Below the pieces are notes generated by a model that worked only from the letters and a program-made list of their open reading frames with translations, was not told the DNA's origin and searched no databases. The translations under genes were made by a program, and so were the position numbers. Positions 1 to 9,679 of a stretch of DNA of 40,093 nucleotides are shown in pieces; the stretch's first letter is position 1; the number at the start of each line of letters is the position of its first letter. Origin of the DNA: a bacterium (GTDB lineage: Bacteria > Verrucomicrobiota > Verrucomicrobiia > Opitutales > Opitutaceae); NCBI GenBank assembly GCA_021782105.1, contig JAJXVO010000004.1, forward strand, positions 1 through 40,093, given 5' to 3'.

Positions 1-54
1 TGAAGCCAACGAAATCGTGAATCTCGGAATGTCTGCCTGTCCCTGTTGGCGCTG

Positions 55-618
55 CTACCGGACCTTTCCGGATTTGTTTTTGAGTACAACGTGGGAGACC
101 AGAGCGCGGGCGAGATATGTGCGCAGAAGCCAATGCCAGCCTGGAACGGGGTCTGCAGGCGCAGGCTCACGGAGGCTCCGATAGGGTGGAGCGGCTCGTC
201 GTGACGGCTGAAATTCAATGTGAATAGGTCGCCGTGTTTTTCGATTCCGATGCGGATGGACGCGCAAGAACGCGCTCCAGGCATGGGATCGATTTGCTGG
301 AATTGTGTGGATGGCGCGTTTCTTGACGCCACGGCCCATTAGCCGAATGGCTCCTGCTGCGTCAACCTTCGCCACGACCTCCGGAGAACCGTCATCAAGA
401 TCACTGCGAATCGCCAGCACGACCATCCGGTGCGGATCGGACGCAGGATCGTCCGGGAACGTCACGTTGGCTGCGAGCGAGACGTCGCCGGACATCGATT
501 TGGAGATGAAACGGAATTCGTCGCGGATGGATCCGAAGTCGCAGCCTTCGGACTCGATGGTGTAGTGCCCGTGAGCAGGATCGTAGCTGGCGCTTCCCCG
601 GAGGAGCGGGAATGCCAA
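55..618 (-). pseudogene. Degraded Tol-like / DUF1349-like beta-sandwich domain with apparent frameshifts
   Basis: N-terminal part (YDPAHGHYTIESEGCDFGSIRDEFRFISKSMSGDVSLAANVTFP) and C-terminal VSHVVLKNKSGKVR read in one frame. The middle only makes sense in another frame (QIDPMPGARSCASIRIGIEKHGDLFTLNFSRHDEPLHPIGASVSLRLQTPFQAGIGFCAH). Confidence 0.6.
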
Positions 619-944
619 TGTCCGATTGAATCTCGAAACATCCTATCGGAGCAGCGAATGTCTCTGTGAATGTGTGGACGCTCGGCGGAATTGGAGGCGG
701 TGGTTGGCCGATGCTCCACGGGAGATTCTAGGCGGGCAGATAAAGCCGCGGATAGGATCGCGAGGGTAAAACGAACGCTAGATCGACCGTAAAATAGACA
801 CTGATGCTTGTGCGCGGCATGGCTGGTGAGATCTGCCACGAAAGCAGGTGTGACGACGCGGACAAGGGAAAGGCGATGACTCCGTCACGATTTACGGGCG
901 GAGCAGGAAGCCAAATTTCCTCGGGACCGCAGTCCGCTTCGGGC

Positions 945-2060
945 TCAGTGCACGTGGACCTCGACAATGGCAGAGAGGCCGAGACGGAGGCGGTGGCCGA
1001 GGCGCCGGACCTCGGTGGGGTCGAGGTCGATTTTGACCGGCACGCGCTGGACGATCTTGTTGAAGTTTCCGGTCGCGTTGTCGGGAGGAAGCAGGGCGAA
1101 CTCGGCGCCGCTCGCGGGCGAAATGCTGTCGACTTTTCCGTGGAGAGTGACGCCCGGGATGGCGTCGATGGTGAGATCGACCTCCTGGCCGCGGTGCATG
1201 CTCGCGATCTTGGTTTCCTTGAAGTTTGCGACCACCCACACCTCGGGTTCGGCGAGGGAGAGAAGGGTCTGTCCCGCCTCGACGGTATTGCCGACCTCGA
1301 TGTGCTTGTTGCCGATGCGGCCGTCGGCGGGGGCGGTGATCGTGGTGAACGAGTACTGGCGCTCGGCGTTGTTGACCGCGGCCTGGGCCGCGGCGAGCCC
1401 GGCTTCGGCCACCTGGGCCTGGGCGCGTGCCGAGTTGTAGTTGGCGATGGATGACGTGATCGCGGCTTTGGCGGCGTCGAGGTAGGCGGCGGCGGCTTCG
1501 GTGCCAGCGTGGTAGGTGTCGAGCGTGGCCTTGGCCTTGTCGACGTCGGCCTGTGTGGCGGCACCGCCGTTGTTGAACATCTGCATCTCGCGCTTGTAGG
1601 AGGTCCGAGCGAGGATGAACTGGGCGGCGGCCATTTTGCCCATGGCGGCCGACTGGGCCAGCTTGGCGTGTGTTTCGGCGAGCTGGGCCTGTGCGAGACG
1701 TGCGGCGGAGTCTGCCTGGAGCTTCTGGGCGCGCGCTTCGGCGTACGCGGCGTGAGCGCGATCGACGGCGATCCGATACGTCACGGGATCGATGCGGGCG
1801 AGCACCTGGCCCTTCTTGACGGCCTGATTGTCGTCGACGAGCACCTGGACGACCTGGCCGCCGATCTGGGCGGAGATCTGGTGCAGGTGTCCGGCGGTGT
1901 AGGCGTCGTCGGTTTCGGCGTAATGGTAGGCGTGGATCGCGAAGTGCCCCAGCCAGATCAGGCCGGCGAAGGCTGCGAGGCCGACGATGGTGCGCAAGAC
2001 GATTGCACCGCGGGCCTTGGGTGGAGCCTTGGTGACGGGCGTGGCGTTATCGGAATTCAT
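945..2060 (-). CDS. HlyD/EmrA-family efflux periplasmic adaptor
   Basis: 371 aa; N-terminal TM, YAETDDAYTAGHLHQISAQIGGQVVQVLVDDNQAVKKGQVLARIDP biotinyl-lipoyl-like motif, coiled-coil; adjacent to EmrB-like MFS. Confidence 0.93.
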   Translation of the reverse strand: MNSDNATPVTKAPPKARGAIVLRTIVGLAAFAGLIWLGHFAIHAYHYAETDDAYTAGHLHQISAQIGGQVVQVLVDDNQAVKKGQVLARIDPVTYRIAVDRAHAAYAEARAQKLQADSAARLAQAQLAETHAKLAQSAAMGKMAAAQFILARTSYKREMQMFNNGGAATQADVDKAKATLDTYHAGTEAAAAYLDAAKAAITSSIANYNSARAQAQVAEAGLAAAQAAVNNAERQYSFTTITAPADGRIGNKHIEVGNTVEAGQTLLSLAEPEVWVVANFKETKIASMHRGQEVDLTIDAIPGVTLHGKVDSISPASGAEFALLPPDNATGNFNKIVQRVPVKIDLDPTEVRRLGHRLRLGLSAIVEVHVH

Positions 2061-2099
2061 AGCGGAGAAGATTGGCGGATTGGGACGGGCGGAGTTTGG

Positions 2100-3713
2100 C
2101 TAGTGGGCTGCGGCAGCGGCGGCGCGGTTGCGGCCCCTGCCCAGAAGCAGGAGGAGCGGCAGGGTGAGGATGAATGCGAGAGCGACGTAATAGAACACGT
2201 CGGCGAAGGAGAGCAGCGTGGCCTGGCTGTCGACGATCCTGTCGAGCAGGGAGAGGGCCTGCATGTGGGCGGTGACGCTATCTGAACCCGCGTGATGGAA
2301 CAGGGCCTGGTAGATATGGAGCCTGGCCTGTGTGGCGTATCCGGAATCCGTGACGTGCTCCACGAGCACGGCGCGGTGCACGGCGATGCGGTGGGCGAGG
2401 ACGGTGGTGATCAGGGCGATGCCGATGCTGCTGCCCATCTGGCGGGTGAGGTTGTAGAAACCCGAGCCGGGAGCCACGTCGTCCTTGGGAAGGCTGCCGA
2501 GCGTGGCGAGGGTCAGTGGTAGGAACATGAATACGGTGCCGATGCCGCGCAGGATGAGGGGGAAGAAGAGCGAGGAGGTGCCGGTGTTGGGATTGATGTG
2601 AGCGAGGAGCAGGCCGGTGACGACAGTGATGACCGCGCCGATGGCTATGAGCAGGCGTGCGTCGACGCGGCCGGCGATCCGGCTGACGAAGATCATGGTG
2701 ATGGCCGAGGCGAGGGCGCCGGGCATGAGCAGGAAGCCGCTTTGGGTGGCGTCGAACAGGAGATAATTTTGGACGAAGATGGGGACGGCGAACATGATCC
2801 CGTAAAGGCCCATGCCGAGGACGAGCGAGTAGAGGCTCCCTGCGGCGAGCGATCGGTGCCTCAGGACGCGGAGGTCGACGGCGGGATGTTCGACGGTGAG
2901 TTCGCGCCAGATGAAGAGAAGGGTGCCGATGGCGGCTGTCGCGGCCATCGTGCAGATGAAGCGCGAACTGAACCAATCGTCCTGTTGACCTTCCTCGAGA
3001 AAGGTCTGGAAGCAGCCTAGGCCGAGGGCGAGCAGGCCGATGCCGAGCCAGTCGACGGCGGTGTTGATGATATCCTCCTGGCGGTCTCGCGGCAGGAACA
3101 GATAGGTCATCACGATGGCCAGTGCGCCCATTGGAAGGTTGATGAAAAAGATCCAGCGCCAGCCGAAGTTATCGGTGAGGTAGCCGCCGATGACTGGGCC
3201 GAAGGCGGGGCCGGCGATGATGCCGATGCCAAACATTCCCTGGGCGGCGGGCTGTTCGGAGGGAGCGAAACTCTCGTAGAGAATGGACTGGGCCTTGGCG
3301 AGGAGGCCGCCGCCGGCGAGCCCTTGGAGGACGCGGGCGACGATGAGCATGGAGAGGCTGGTGGCGAACCCGCACATCATCGAGGCGACCGTGAAACCCA
3401 CCAACGAGAAGAGGAGGTAGTTCTTGCGTCCGAAGCGGTCGCCGAGCCAGGCGGACAGTGGAATGATGACCACGTTGGCGCAGGCGTAGCCGGTGGAGAC
3501 CCAGCCGACTTCGGAGAGCGTGGCGCCGAGGTTGCCCTGCATGTCGGGCATCGCGACGTTGACGATGCTCACGTCGATGATTTCGAGGATGGCGGCGAGG
3601 GCGACGGTGATGGCGATAACCCACTTGAGCTTGTCCTTCGACGCGAGGCGCGCGGCGAAGGGGAAGAGGAGCTTGGGGTCGGAGCCGTAGAGGGCGTGGC
3701 GCTGGTCGCTCAT
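2100..3713 (-). CDS. DHA2-family MFS drug efflux permease (EmrB-like)
   Basis: 537 aa; DVSIVNVAMPDMQGNLGATLSEVGWVSTGY and GDRFGRKN motifs, 14-TM pattern. Confidence 0.93.
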   Translation of the reverse strand: MSDQRHALYGSDPKLLFPFAARLASKDKLKWVIAITVALAAILEIIDVSIVNVAMPDMQGNLGATLSEVGWVSTGYACANVVIIPLSAWLGDRFGRKNYLLFSLVGFTVASMMCGFATSLSMLIVARVLQGLAGGGLLAKAQSILYESFAPSEQPAAQGMFGIGIIAGPAFGPVIGGYLTDNFGWRWIFFINLPMGALAIVMTYLFLPRDRQEDIINTAVDWLGIGLLALGLGCFQTFLEEGQQDDWFSSRFICTMAATAAIGTLLFIWRELTVEHPAVDLRVLRHRSLAAGSLYSLVLGMGLYGIMFAVPIFVQNYLLFDATQSGFLLMPGALASAITMIFVSRIAGRVDARLLIAIGAVITVVTGLLLAHINPNTGTSSLFFPLILRGIGTVFMFLPLTLATLGSLPKDDVAPGSGFYNLTRQMGSSIGIALITTVLAHRIAVHRAVLVEHVTDSGYATQARLHIYQALFHHAGSDSVTAHMQALSLLDRIVDSQATLLSFADVFYYVALAFILTLPLLLLLGRGRNRAAAAAAH

Positions 3714-4318
3714 CGACGCTCGCCTCTCCTCTCCACGCCGTAGAGGAATAGCTCGACCGCGGCGGCGAAGGAATCTTCCGCGGAATAGTCGGGCCGTGCG
3801 TGGGGTGCGGAGCGGCGGAGGACGTCGGTGAATAACATACCCTTGAGATGGTCGGCGACGATCTCCGTGGGGACGGAGCGTCGGATCTGGCCGGCGGCGC
3901 GGGCGTTTTCGAGGCGTGCGACGAGGGCCTCCTTGAGCGGTCGGAACAGGCAGCGGAAGACTTCGCGCTCGTGGCGGACGTGGTGATGCTGGACTTCGCC
4001 GATCAGGGTGCGGACGAGGGCGAGGTTGTCGCGGAGCCTGGAGGAGTAGATCTCGATATAGGCCGCGAGGTCGGCCGCGAGGTCGTCGGTGCAGGGGATG
4101 GCCGGGGGCTCAGGGGCGTGGCCGGGCAGGACGCGATCGACGACCTCGGCGAGGAGCTTGTCCTTGGAGCCGAAGTGCCGGAAGAGAGTGACCTCGTTGA
4201 CGCGGGCCTCGCGGGCGATGGCCCGCGTGGTGGCTCCGGAAAGCCCGTCGCGGGCGAACACGCGGGCGGCCGCCTCGAGGAGGCGTTGGCGGGCGGGAGC
4301 TCGTTCGGACGTGGCCAT
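3710..4318 (-). CDS. TetR/AcrR-family transcriptional regulator
   Basis: True start is probably the internal ATG at 4318 (MATSERAPARQRLLEAAARVFARDGLSGATTRAIAREARVNEVTLFRHFGSKDKLL). 4-bp overlap with the EmrB-like start. Confidence 0.9.
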   Translation of the reverse strand: MATSERAPARQRLLEAAARVFARDGLSGATTRAIAREARVNEVTLFRHFGSKDKLLAEVVDRVLPGHAPEPPAIPCTDDLAADLAAYIEIYSSRLRDNLALVRTLIGEVQHHHVRHEREVFRCLFRPLKEALVARLENARAAGQIRRSVPTEIVADHLKGMLFTDVLRRSAPHARPDYSAEDSFAAAVELFLYGVERRGERR

Positions 4319-4537
4319 GAATGCAAGTGGTTGCTTACACGGAACCGAAGGGCCGAAAAAATGCAAGTCCCGGCAATGCGCAGCGTGTGTATCCCAATGA
4401 TGGATGCCGAAATAGAGGCAAAACTTACCGGCGTTCGGGCCAGGCGGAGCCCGCCGCGCCGCCGCTCCGGCGGGTCCGGCCACCGGGAAAGACTCAGGCC
4501 GCAGGAATCGCGGCGCATGGCATGGAGCCTGCTCTAG

Positions 4538-4567
4538 AGTAACACGAATTGGAAAAATCGTAGCACT
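4538..4567. promoter_or_regulatory. Candidate operator 1: AGTAACACGA-N10-TCGTAGCACT, 10 nt before the ABC substrate-binding protein ATG
   Basis: Read directly: agtaacacga attggaaaaa tcgtagcact. Same architecture and 16/20 identical arm bases as the dyad at 8231-8260. Confidence 0.68.
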
Positions 4568-4577
4568 CATCCTTCCC

Positions 4578-5579
4578 ATGAAATTCACTGGACACCTCTT
4601 CGCGGGCCGCGCACTTCGCGGTCTGCTGCTCGCGGTTCTTGCAACGGTCTCGCTGTCGGCGGCCCCCCTTAAGATCGCCTTCAGCGACTGGCCCGGCTGG
4701 ACGGCCTTTGAAATCGCCAACCAGAAGGGCTGGTTCAAACAGGCGGGCATCGACGTCAACCTCCTGTGGTTCGAATACATGCCGTCGATCGACGCCTTCA
4801 CCGCCGGCAAGGTGGACGGCGTGATGGTCACCAATGGCGACGGCCTGGTGACTGCGGCGAACGGAGCTAAGAACGTGGCGATCATGCTCACGGACTACTC
4901 CAACGGCAACGACATGATCGTTGCCAAGCCCGGCATTGAATCCGTCAAAGACCTGAAAGGGAAAAAAATCGGCGTGGAGCTGACTTTGGTCGAGCACCTG
5001 ATGCTGCTCAACGCGCTCAAGCAGAATGGCATGTCCGAGAGCGACGTGCAGCTGGTCAACACGCCCACGAGCCAGACGCCGCAGGTGCTGGCGTCGGGTC
5101 AGGTCGATGCGATTGCGGCGTGGTATCCCAATTCCGGACAGGCGCTCAAGTCCCTGGCGGGATCCAAGGCCATCTACACGAGCGCCAACGCACCGGGACT
5201 GATTTATGACTGCGTGGTTGTTTCGCCGCAGAGCCTGGCGGAGCATCGCGAGGAGTGGAAGAAGTTCGTTTCCGTGTGGGATCGCATCGTGGCTTATCTT
5301 GCGGATCCGAAGACTCGTGCGGATGGCATTCGCATCATGGCGGCGCGGGCCGGGGTGGATGCGAAGGAATATGCCGCGGCGATGAAGGGCACGCGCCTGC
5401 TCACGCTTGCGGAGGGGCTGAAGGTTATGGACAGCAAGTCGACGGGACTTGATTCCCTGTCCGGATCGAGTGCGACGGCCGATGCGTTCAACGTGAAGAA
5501 CGGCGTGTACAAGACGCCGCAGGACATTCCGTCCTCCTTCGACGCGTCGCTGGTGGACGAGGTTGTTCACGGCAAGTAA
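4578..5579 (+). CDS. ABC transporter substrate-binding protein (NMT1/THI5-like, urea-carboxylase-region type)
   Basis: 333 aa; signal peptide, PLKIAFSDWPGWTAFEIANQKGWFKQAGIDVNLLWFEYMPSIDAFTAGKVDGVMVTNGD; first gene of operon. Confidence 0.9.
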   Translation: MKFTGHLFAGRALRGLLLAVLATVSLSAAPLKIAFSDWPGWTAFEIANQKGWFKQAGIDVNLLWFEYMPSIDAFTAGKVDGVMVTNGDGLVTAANGAKNVAIMLTDYSNGNDMIVAKPGIESVKDLKGKKIGVELTLVEHLMLLNALKQNGMSESDVQLVNTPTSQTPQVLASGQVDAIAAWYPNSGQALKSLAGSKAIYTSANAPGLIYDCVVVSPQSLAEHREEWKKFVSVWDRIVAYLADPKTRADGIRIMAARAGVDAKEYAAAMKGTRLLTLAEGLKVMDSKSTGLDSLSGSSATADAFNVKNGVYKTPQDIPSSFDASLVDEVVHGK

Positions 5580-5590
5580 ACGCGTTTCCC

Positions 5591-6634
5591 GTGCGAGACC
5601 TGTTTGCCATACGCAAGGAGCTTCCGCCCGCCTGGAATCGGATTCTGGGCGTGGCGGCCTTTGCTCTGCCGCTGCTGGCGTGGTGCGTGGTGAGCTACGT
5701 GCCTGCGGTGTGGCATCCGCTCGTGAAGATCGACAAACCGGGCGGGGTTAGCTGGTTCTCGCCGGGCCTGTTGGTCGACAAACCGGTTTTTCGAGAGGAA
5801 TCGGCGCGTGCAGTGGCGGCGGGTCGCGCGCGGCCCACGGGCGAACCCGCGAACCCGATCTTTCTACCGGCTCCCGACAAGGTGGCGCGTGCGCTCTACA
5901 CGGCCTTCACCACGCCGCCGCGCCTGCAGGGAGAACAGTGGCTGTACCAGAGCCTCTGGGAGAGCATCAAGACGATCATCTACGGCTTCGCGATCTCCTC
6001 GGCGATTGGAGTGCCTCTGGGGGTGCTGTGCGGGTCCTATGCGTTCTGGTCGCGTCTGACGGAGCCCTTTGTCGACTTTGTGCGCTACATGCCGGCGCCC
6101 GCGTTCGGGGCGTTGTCGGTCGCGGTGCTCGGGATCTACGACGCGCCCAAGGTGGCGATCATCGTGATTGGCACGCTCTTTCAGCAGATCCTCGTCGTAT
6201 CCAACACCGTGCGCAAGGTGGACCCTGCGCTGCTGGAGGCCGCCCAGACGCTGGGGGCCTCGCGCCGCAGCCTGCTCCTGCATGTCATCGTACCCTGGAG
6301 CCTCCCCGATCTTTACAACGACATGCGCATCCTGCTCGGCTGGGCCTGGACCTACCTGATCGTGGCGGAGGTGATCGGGGTGAGCAGCGGGATCACGTTT
6401 TTCATCAATCAGCAGGCGAAGTACCGCATGTTCGAGAACGTGTACGCCGCCATTCTCATCATCGGCTTCATCGGATTGGGGACCGACCAGGTATTGGGAT
6501 TTTTGGGACGCCGGATCTTCCCCTGGAAAAATCCCCGCCCGAGCCGTTTTCGCCGCTTCATGCTGGAGCTCTTCACCACTGCGCGGACCATCGACGCCTC
6601 CCCGTCGGAGCCAAGTGAACGATCCGCCGCCTGA
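5591..6634 (+). CDS. ABC transporter permease (NitT/TauT-type, urea-carboxylase-region)
   Basis: 347 aa; long N-terminal extension; [48 protein letters not shown]-loop region. Confidence 0.9.
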   Translation: MRDLFAIRKELPPAWNRILGVAAFALPLLAWCVVSYVPAVWHPLVKIDKPGGVSWFSPGLLVDKPVFREESARAVAAGRARPTGEPANPIFLPAPDKVARALYTAFTTPPRLQGEQWLYQSLWESIKTIIYGFAISSAIGVPLGVLCGSYAFWSRLTEPFVDFVRYMPAPAFGALSVAVLGIYDAPKVAIIVIGTLFQQILVVSNTVRKVDPALLEAAQTLGASRRSLLLHVIVPWSLPDLYNDMRILLGWAWTYLIVAEVIGVSSGITFFINQQAKYRMFENVYAAILIIGFIGLGTDQVLGFLGRRIFPWKNPRPSRFRRFMLELFTTARTIDASPSEPSERSAA

Positions 6635-6636
6635 CC

Positions 6637-7539
6637 ATGGACACCACTTTCTTCATGCCGCCCTCGTATCTGGACCAGTCTGAAGCCGTGGCAGAGCGTT
6701 TCCGCCGGCTGCGTGCGCGCCCCGTCGTCATGGACGTGCGTTCGCTCGGGAAGGTGTTTCCGACGACTGGCGGGCAGACGGTCGCGCTGCACGACGTGAG
6801 CTTCCAGGTGCATCGGCGGGAATTCATGTGTGTGATCGGGGCCTCCGGTTGTGGAAAATCGACGCTGGTGCGGATCCTTGCCGGGCTGGAGGTGCCGACT
6901 TCCGGCAGTGTGCTGGTGGATGGCGCGGAGGTGCGCGGCCCCGGGGCGGATCGCGGCATGGTGTTCCAGGGGTATACGCTATTCCCGTGGCTCACGGTGA
7001 AGAAGAACGTGATGTTCGGGCCGATGCAGCGCGGGCTCAGCGAGTCGGCCGCGGACGTCGAGGCGAGGCAGTGGCTCGCGCTGGTTGGGCTTGAGGCCTT
7101 TGCCGACCACTTCCCCGTGCAGTTGTCAGGTGGAATGAAACAGCGTGTGGCGATCGCGCGCGCGCTGGCCAACAATCCCAGGATCCTGCTGATGGACGAG
7201 CCCTTTGGCGCTCTTGACGCCCAGACTCGGGCCCAGATGCAGCACTACCTGCTTCAGATTTGGAAGAACGTCGATGTCACGATCGTGTTCATAACCCACG
7301 ACCTCGACGAGGCGATCTACCTGGCCGACCGCATCCTCGTGCTCAAGGCGCACCCGGGCGAAGTGCGTGAGATGATCGAGGTGCCTGTGCCGCGGCCCCG
7401 GCTGCCCTCGCAGTTTGGAGGGACCGAGTTTGGCGCGGTGAGGTCGCGGCTCGAGGAGCTGATTCACCCGAAATCCGAGGCGATGCTCGACGAGCTGCCG
7501 ATGATCCGGCTGGCGCAGGCGGGGGACGATGTCGAATGA
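6637..7539 (+). CDS. ABC transporter ATP-binding protein (NitT/TauT-type)
   Basis: 300 aa; Walker [11 protein letters not shown], signature [17 protein letters not shown], Walker [13 protein letters not shown]. Confidence 0.95.
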   Translation: MDTTFFMPPSYLDQSEAVAERFRRLRARPVVMDVRSLGKVFPTTGGQTVALHDVSFQVHRREFMCVIGASGCGKSTLVRILAGLEVPTSGSVLVDGAEVRGPGADRGMVFQGYTLFPWLTVKKNVMFGPMQRGLSESAADVEARQWLALVGLEAFADHFPVQLSGGMKQRVAIARALANNPRILLMDEPFGALDAQTRAQMQHYLLQIWKNVDVTIVFITHDLDEAIYLADRILVLKAHPGEVREMIEVPVPRPRLPSQFGGTEFGAVRSRLEELIHPKSEAMLDELPMIRLAQAGDDVE

Positions 7540-7728
7540 ACCCGGCGAACGCATCCACGAGCCCGATACCAGGGTAAACTCCTTGTTCTTCATTCCCTTC
7601 GTTGCCTCTACTTCAATTGAACCTCCAAATTTAGGATGAACCGCGTGCCCGAACAAGTGGCCGTCGAGACTGAAAGCTCCGAATTGGTTTCCGTTCCCGA
7701 AGGTTTTCGTGGTGATTTCCAACCCGAC

Positions 7729-8160
7729 ATGAGCGCAAAAAAGACTGCGGTCCGCTTTTCCGTCTCCGTTCCCTCCGACCTGCTCGACGAGCTCGATGCT
7801 CTGGTGGAACGCCGGGGTTTCAAGAGCCGCTCCCAGGCAATCGCCGAGATGGCCCGCGAGCGCCTGCTCGAGGCGCACGAAGAGCAGGGGACGGGCAGCA
7901 TGGCCGGGACGATCAGCCTGGTCTACGACCACCGAAAGCGGAATCTCCAGGGGGCCCTGGCTGCGATCCAGCACCGGTACTACCTCTACGTCGTGTCGTC
8001 GCTGCACGTGCACCTCGAGCATCACAATTATCTGGAGGTCCTGCTTGTGCAGGGGCCCGTCGAGACGTTGCGCAAGTTGTCCGACGAGCTGATCGCCACC
8101 AAGGGTGTGAAGACCGGACGCCTGCACCTCACGGCGACCGCCATGCCCCAGTTGATGTAG
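7729..8160 (+). CDS. NikR-family (ribbon-helix-helix + ACT-like) transcriptional regulator lacking the canonical Cys metal ligand
   Basis: Preferred start at internal ATG 7729 ([48 protein letters not shown]), 143 aa. C-terminal [10 protein letters not shown]...[29 protein letters not shown] aligns to NikR. Confidence 0.9.
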   Translation: MSAKKTAVRFSVSVPSDLLDELDALVERRGFKSRSQAIAEMARERLLEAHEEQGTGSMAGTISLVYDHRKRNLQGALAAIQHRYYLYVVSSLHVHLEHHNYLEVLLVQGPVETLRKLSDELIATKGVKTGRLHLTATAMPQLM

Positions 8161-8230
8161 CAGGGTAGGGCGGACCGCCGCGTATTTTTTCGCCGGTCGG
8201 CGCCGGGTTGGCACGAAACCCGCTCACCGA

Positions 8231-8260
8231 AGTATTACGAAACGACACAATCGTATTACT
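8231..8260. promoter_or_regulatory. Candidate operator 2: AGTATTACGA-N10-TCGTATTACT, 3 nt before the UAAP1 ATG
   Basis: Read directly: agtattacga aacgacacaa tcgtattact. 9/10 arm complementarity; inner GTATTA-N16-TATTAC spans 28 bp, the same overall geometry as the E. coli NikR operator GTATGA-N16-TCATAC. Confidence 0.75.
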
Positions 8261-8263
8261 CAA

Positions 8264-9004
8264 ATGTCCGAAGAACCCGTCTATTTCAGAACGCTCACCC
8301 ACGCGGGCATGTGGTCCGCGGTGCTCTCGCGGGGGAAGTCGCTCCGCCTTGTTGATCTCGAGGGTGGGGCCAACGTGGGCATGCTGCTGTACCATGCCGA
8401 CCTGCTGTCGGAGCGCTACAACATGCCCGACACGCTGAAGGGGCAGCATATTTTCCATTTGCGGGCGCCCTATTGCCTGCACTCGGACATGGGTCGGCTG
8501 CTCGCGTCGATCACGGGCGACACGGTGGGCTGGCACGACACGGTCTGCGGTGCCTCCGACGCGGCCCTGGTGGCGGAAAAACGCGGCATAAAAACCTACC
8601 AGCAGGTTCACGATGACTTTCACCGCAACGGAAGGGACTGCTTCCTGATCGAACTAGGCAAATGGGGACTGGGAAAGCGGGATCTCGTGCCGAACGTGAA
8701 CTGGTTCAGCAAGGTCGTCGCCGACGACGAAGGGTGGCTCACCTTCGTGAGGGGGCATTCGAAGGCCGGGGACCACGTCGAGCTGCGCTTCGAACTGGAC
8801 ACGCTGGTGGTGCTCAACACCTGCCAGCATCCGCTCGATCCCGATCCGGCGTATCGTTCGCGCCCGGTGCGCCTGGAGGTGAGGGAGGCGGCGGCGCCGG
8901 GCGCCGGGGATCCGAGCCTGGCGGTCCGGCCCGAGAACCTGCGCGCCTTCGAGAACAACGAAACCTATCGCATCCTGCGCGCACCCGTCCGCGCCAACGC
9001 CTGA
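8264..9004 (+). CDS. Urea carboxylase-associated protein 1 (DUF1989; putative carboxyguanidine deiminase subunit)
   Basis: 246 aa; [50 protein letters not shown]; upstream of UAAP2 and urea carboxylase. Confidence 0.9.
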   Translation: MSEEPVYFRTLTHAGMWSAVLSRGKSLRLVDLEGGANVGMLLYHADLLSERYNMPDTLKGQHIFHLRAPYCLHSDMGRLLASITGDTVGWHDTVCGASDAALVAEKRGIKTYQQVHDDFHRNGRDCFLIELGKWGLGKRDLVPNVNWFSKVVADDEGWLTFVRGHSKAGDHVELRFELDTLVVLNTCQHPLDPDPAYRSRPVRLEVREAAAPGAGDPSLAVRPENLRAFENNETYRILRAPVRANA

Positions 9005-9010
9005 AACGTT

Positions 9011-9673
9011 ATGACTTCCAGCACGCTCGATCCCGCCAAGGCCCTGTCGCGCCACGTGATTCCCGCCGGCGACCCGTGGTCCGGCGTCCTCCGCAGAGGG
9101 CAGACGCTGCGGATCGTGGACCTCGAGGGTAACCAGTCGGCCGATACGCTTTTTTACGATGCGCACGACCCGGAGAACCGCTACAGCGCCGCCGACACGG
9201 TGCGCCGCCAGGGGGCGCTCTACCTGTCGACGGGCACGCGGCTCATCTCGAATCTGGGCGACGTGCTGCTGACCATCACGGCCGACACCTGCGGGCGGCA
9301 CGACACGATCGGCGGGGCCTGCTCGCGCGAGAGCAACACCATGCGCTACGGCCACGACCGCGAGCACATGCACGCCTGCCGCGAGAGCTTCCTGCGAGGG
9401 GCGCAGGAGTGCGGCTGCGCGCTGGGCAAGCGCGACATCGCCTGCAACATCAACTTCTTCATGAACGTGCCCGTCACGCCCGACGGCCGCCTGAACTTCG
9501 CGGACGGCGTGTCGGGGCCTGGCAAATACGTGGAGCTGCGCGCGGAGCGCGACGTGATCTGCCTGATCTCGAACTGCCCGCAGCTGAACAATCCCTGCAA
9601 CGCCTACAACCCGACTCCGATCGAGGTGATCGTGTGGAGTCCCGCCGGCAGCCGCCCCTATCGCATCGCGTAA
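9011..9673 (+). CDS. Urea carboxylase-associated protein 2 (DUF1989; putative carboxyguanidine deiminase subunit)
   Basis: 220 aa; [82 protein letters not shown]. Confidence 0.92.
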   Translation: MTSSTLDPAKALSRHVIPAGDPWSGVLRRGQTLRIVDLEGNQSADTLFYDAHDPENRYSAADTVRRQGALYLSTGTRLISNLGDVLLTITADTCGRHDTIGGACSRESNTMRYGHDREHMHACRESFLRGAQECGCALGKRDIACNINFFMNVPVTPDGRLNFADGVSGPGKYVELRAERDVICLISNCPQLNNPCNAYNPTPIEVIVWSPAGSRPYRIA

Positions 9674-9679
9674 CGCACC

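Noticed and set aside
4400-4537. Possible riboswitch (guanidine-I/ykkC or cobalamin-like GCCAC...GGGAA) upstream of the ABC transporter
   Set aside because: GC-rich hairpins are present (cccgcc...ggcggg), but I could not find the conserved ykkC blocks or the B12-box context; a covariance-model scan would be needed.
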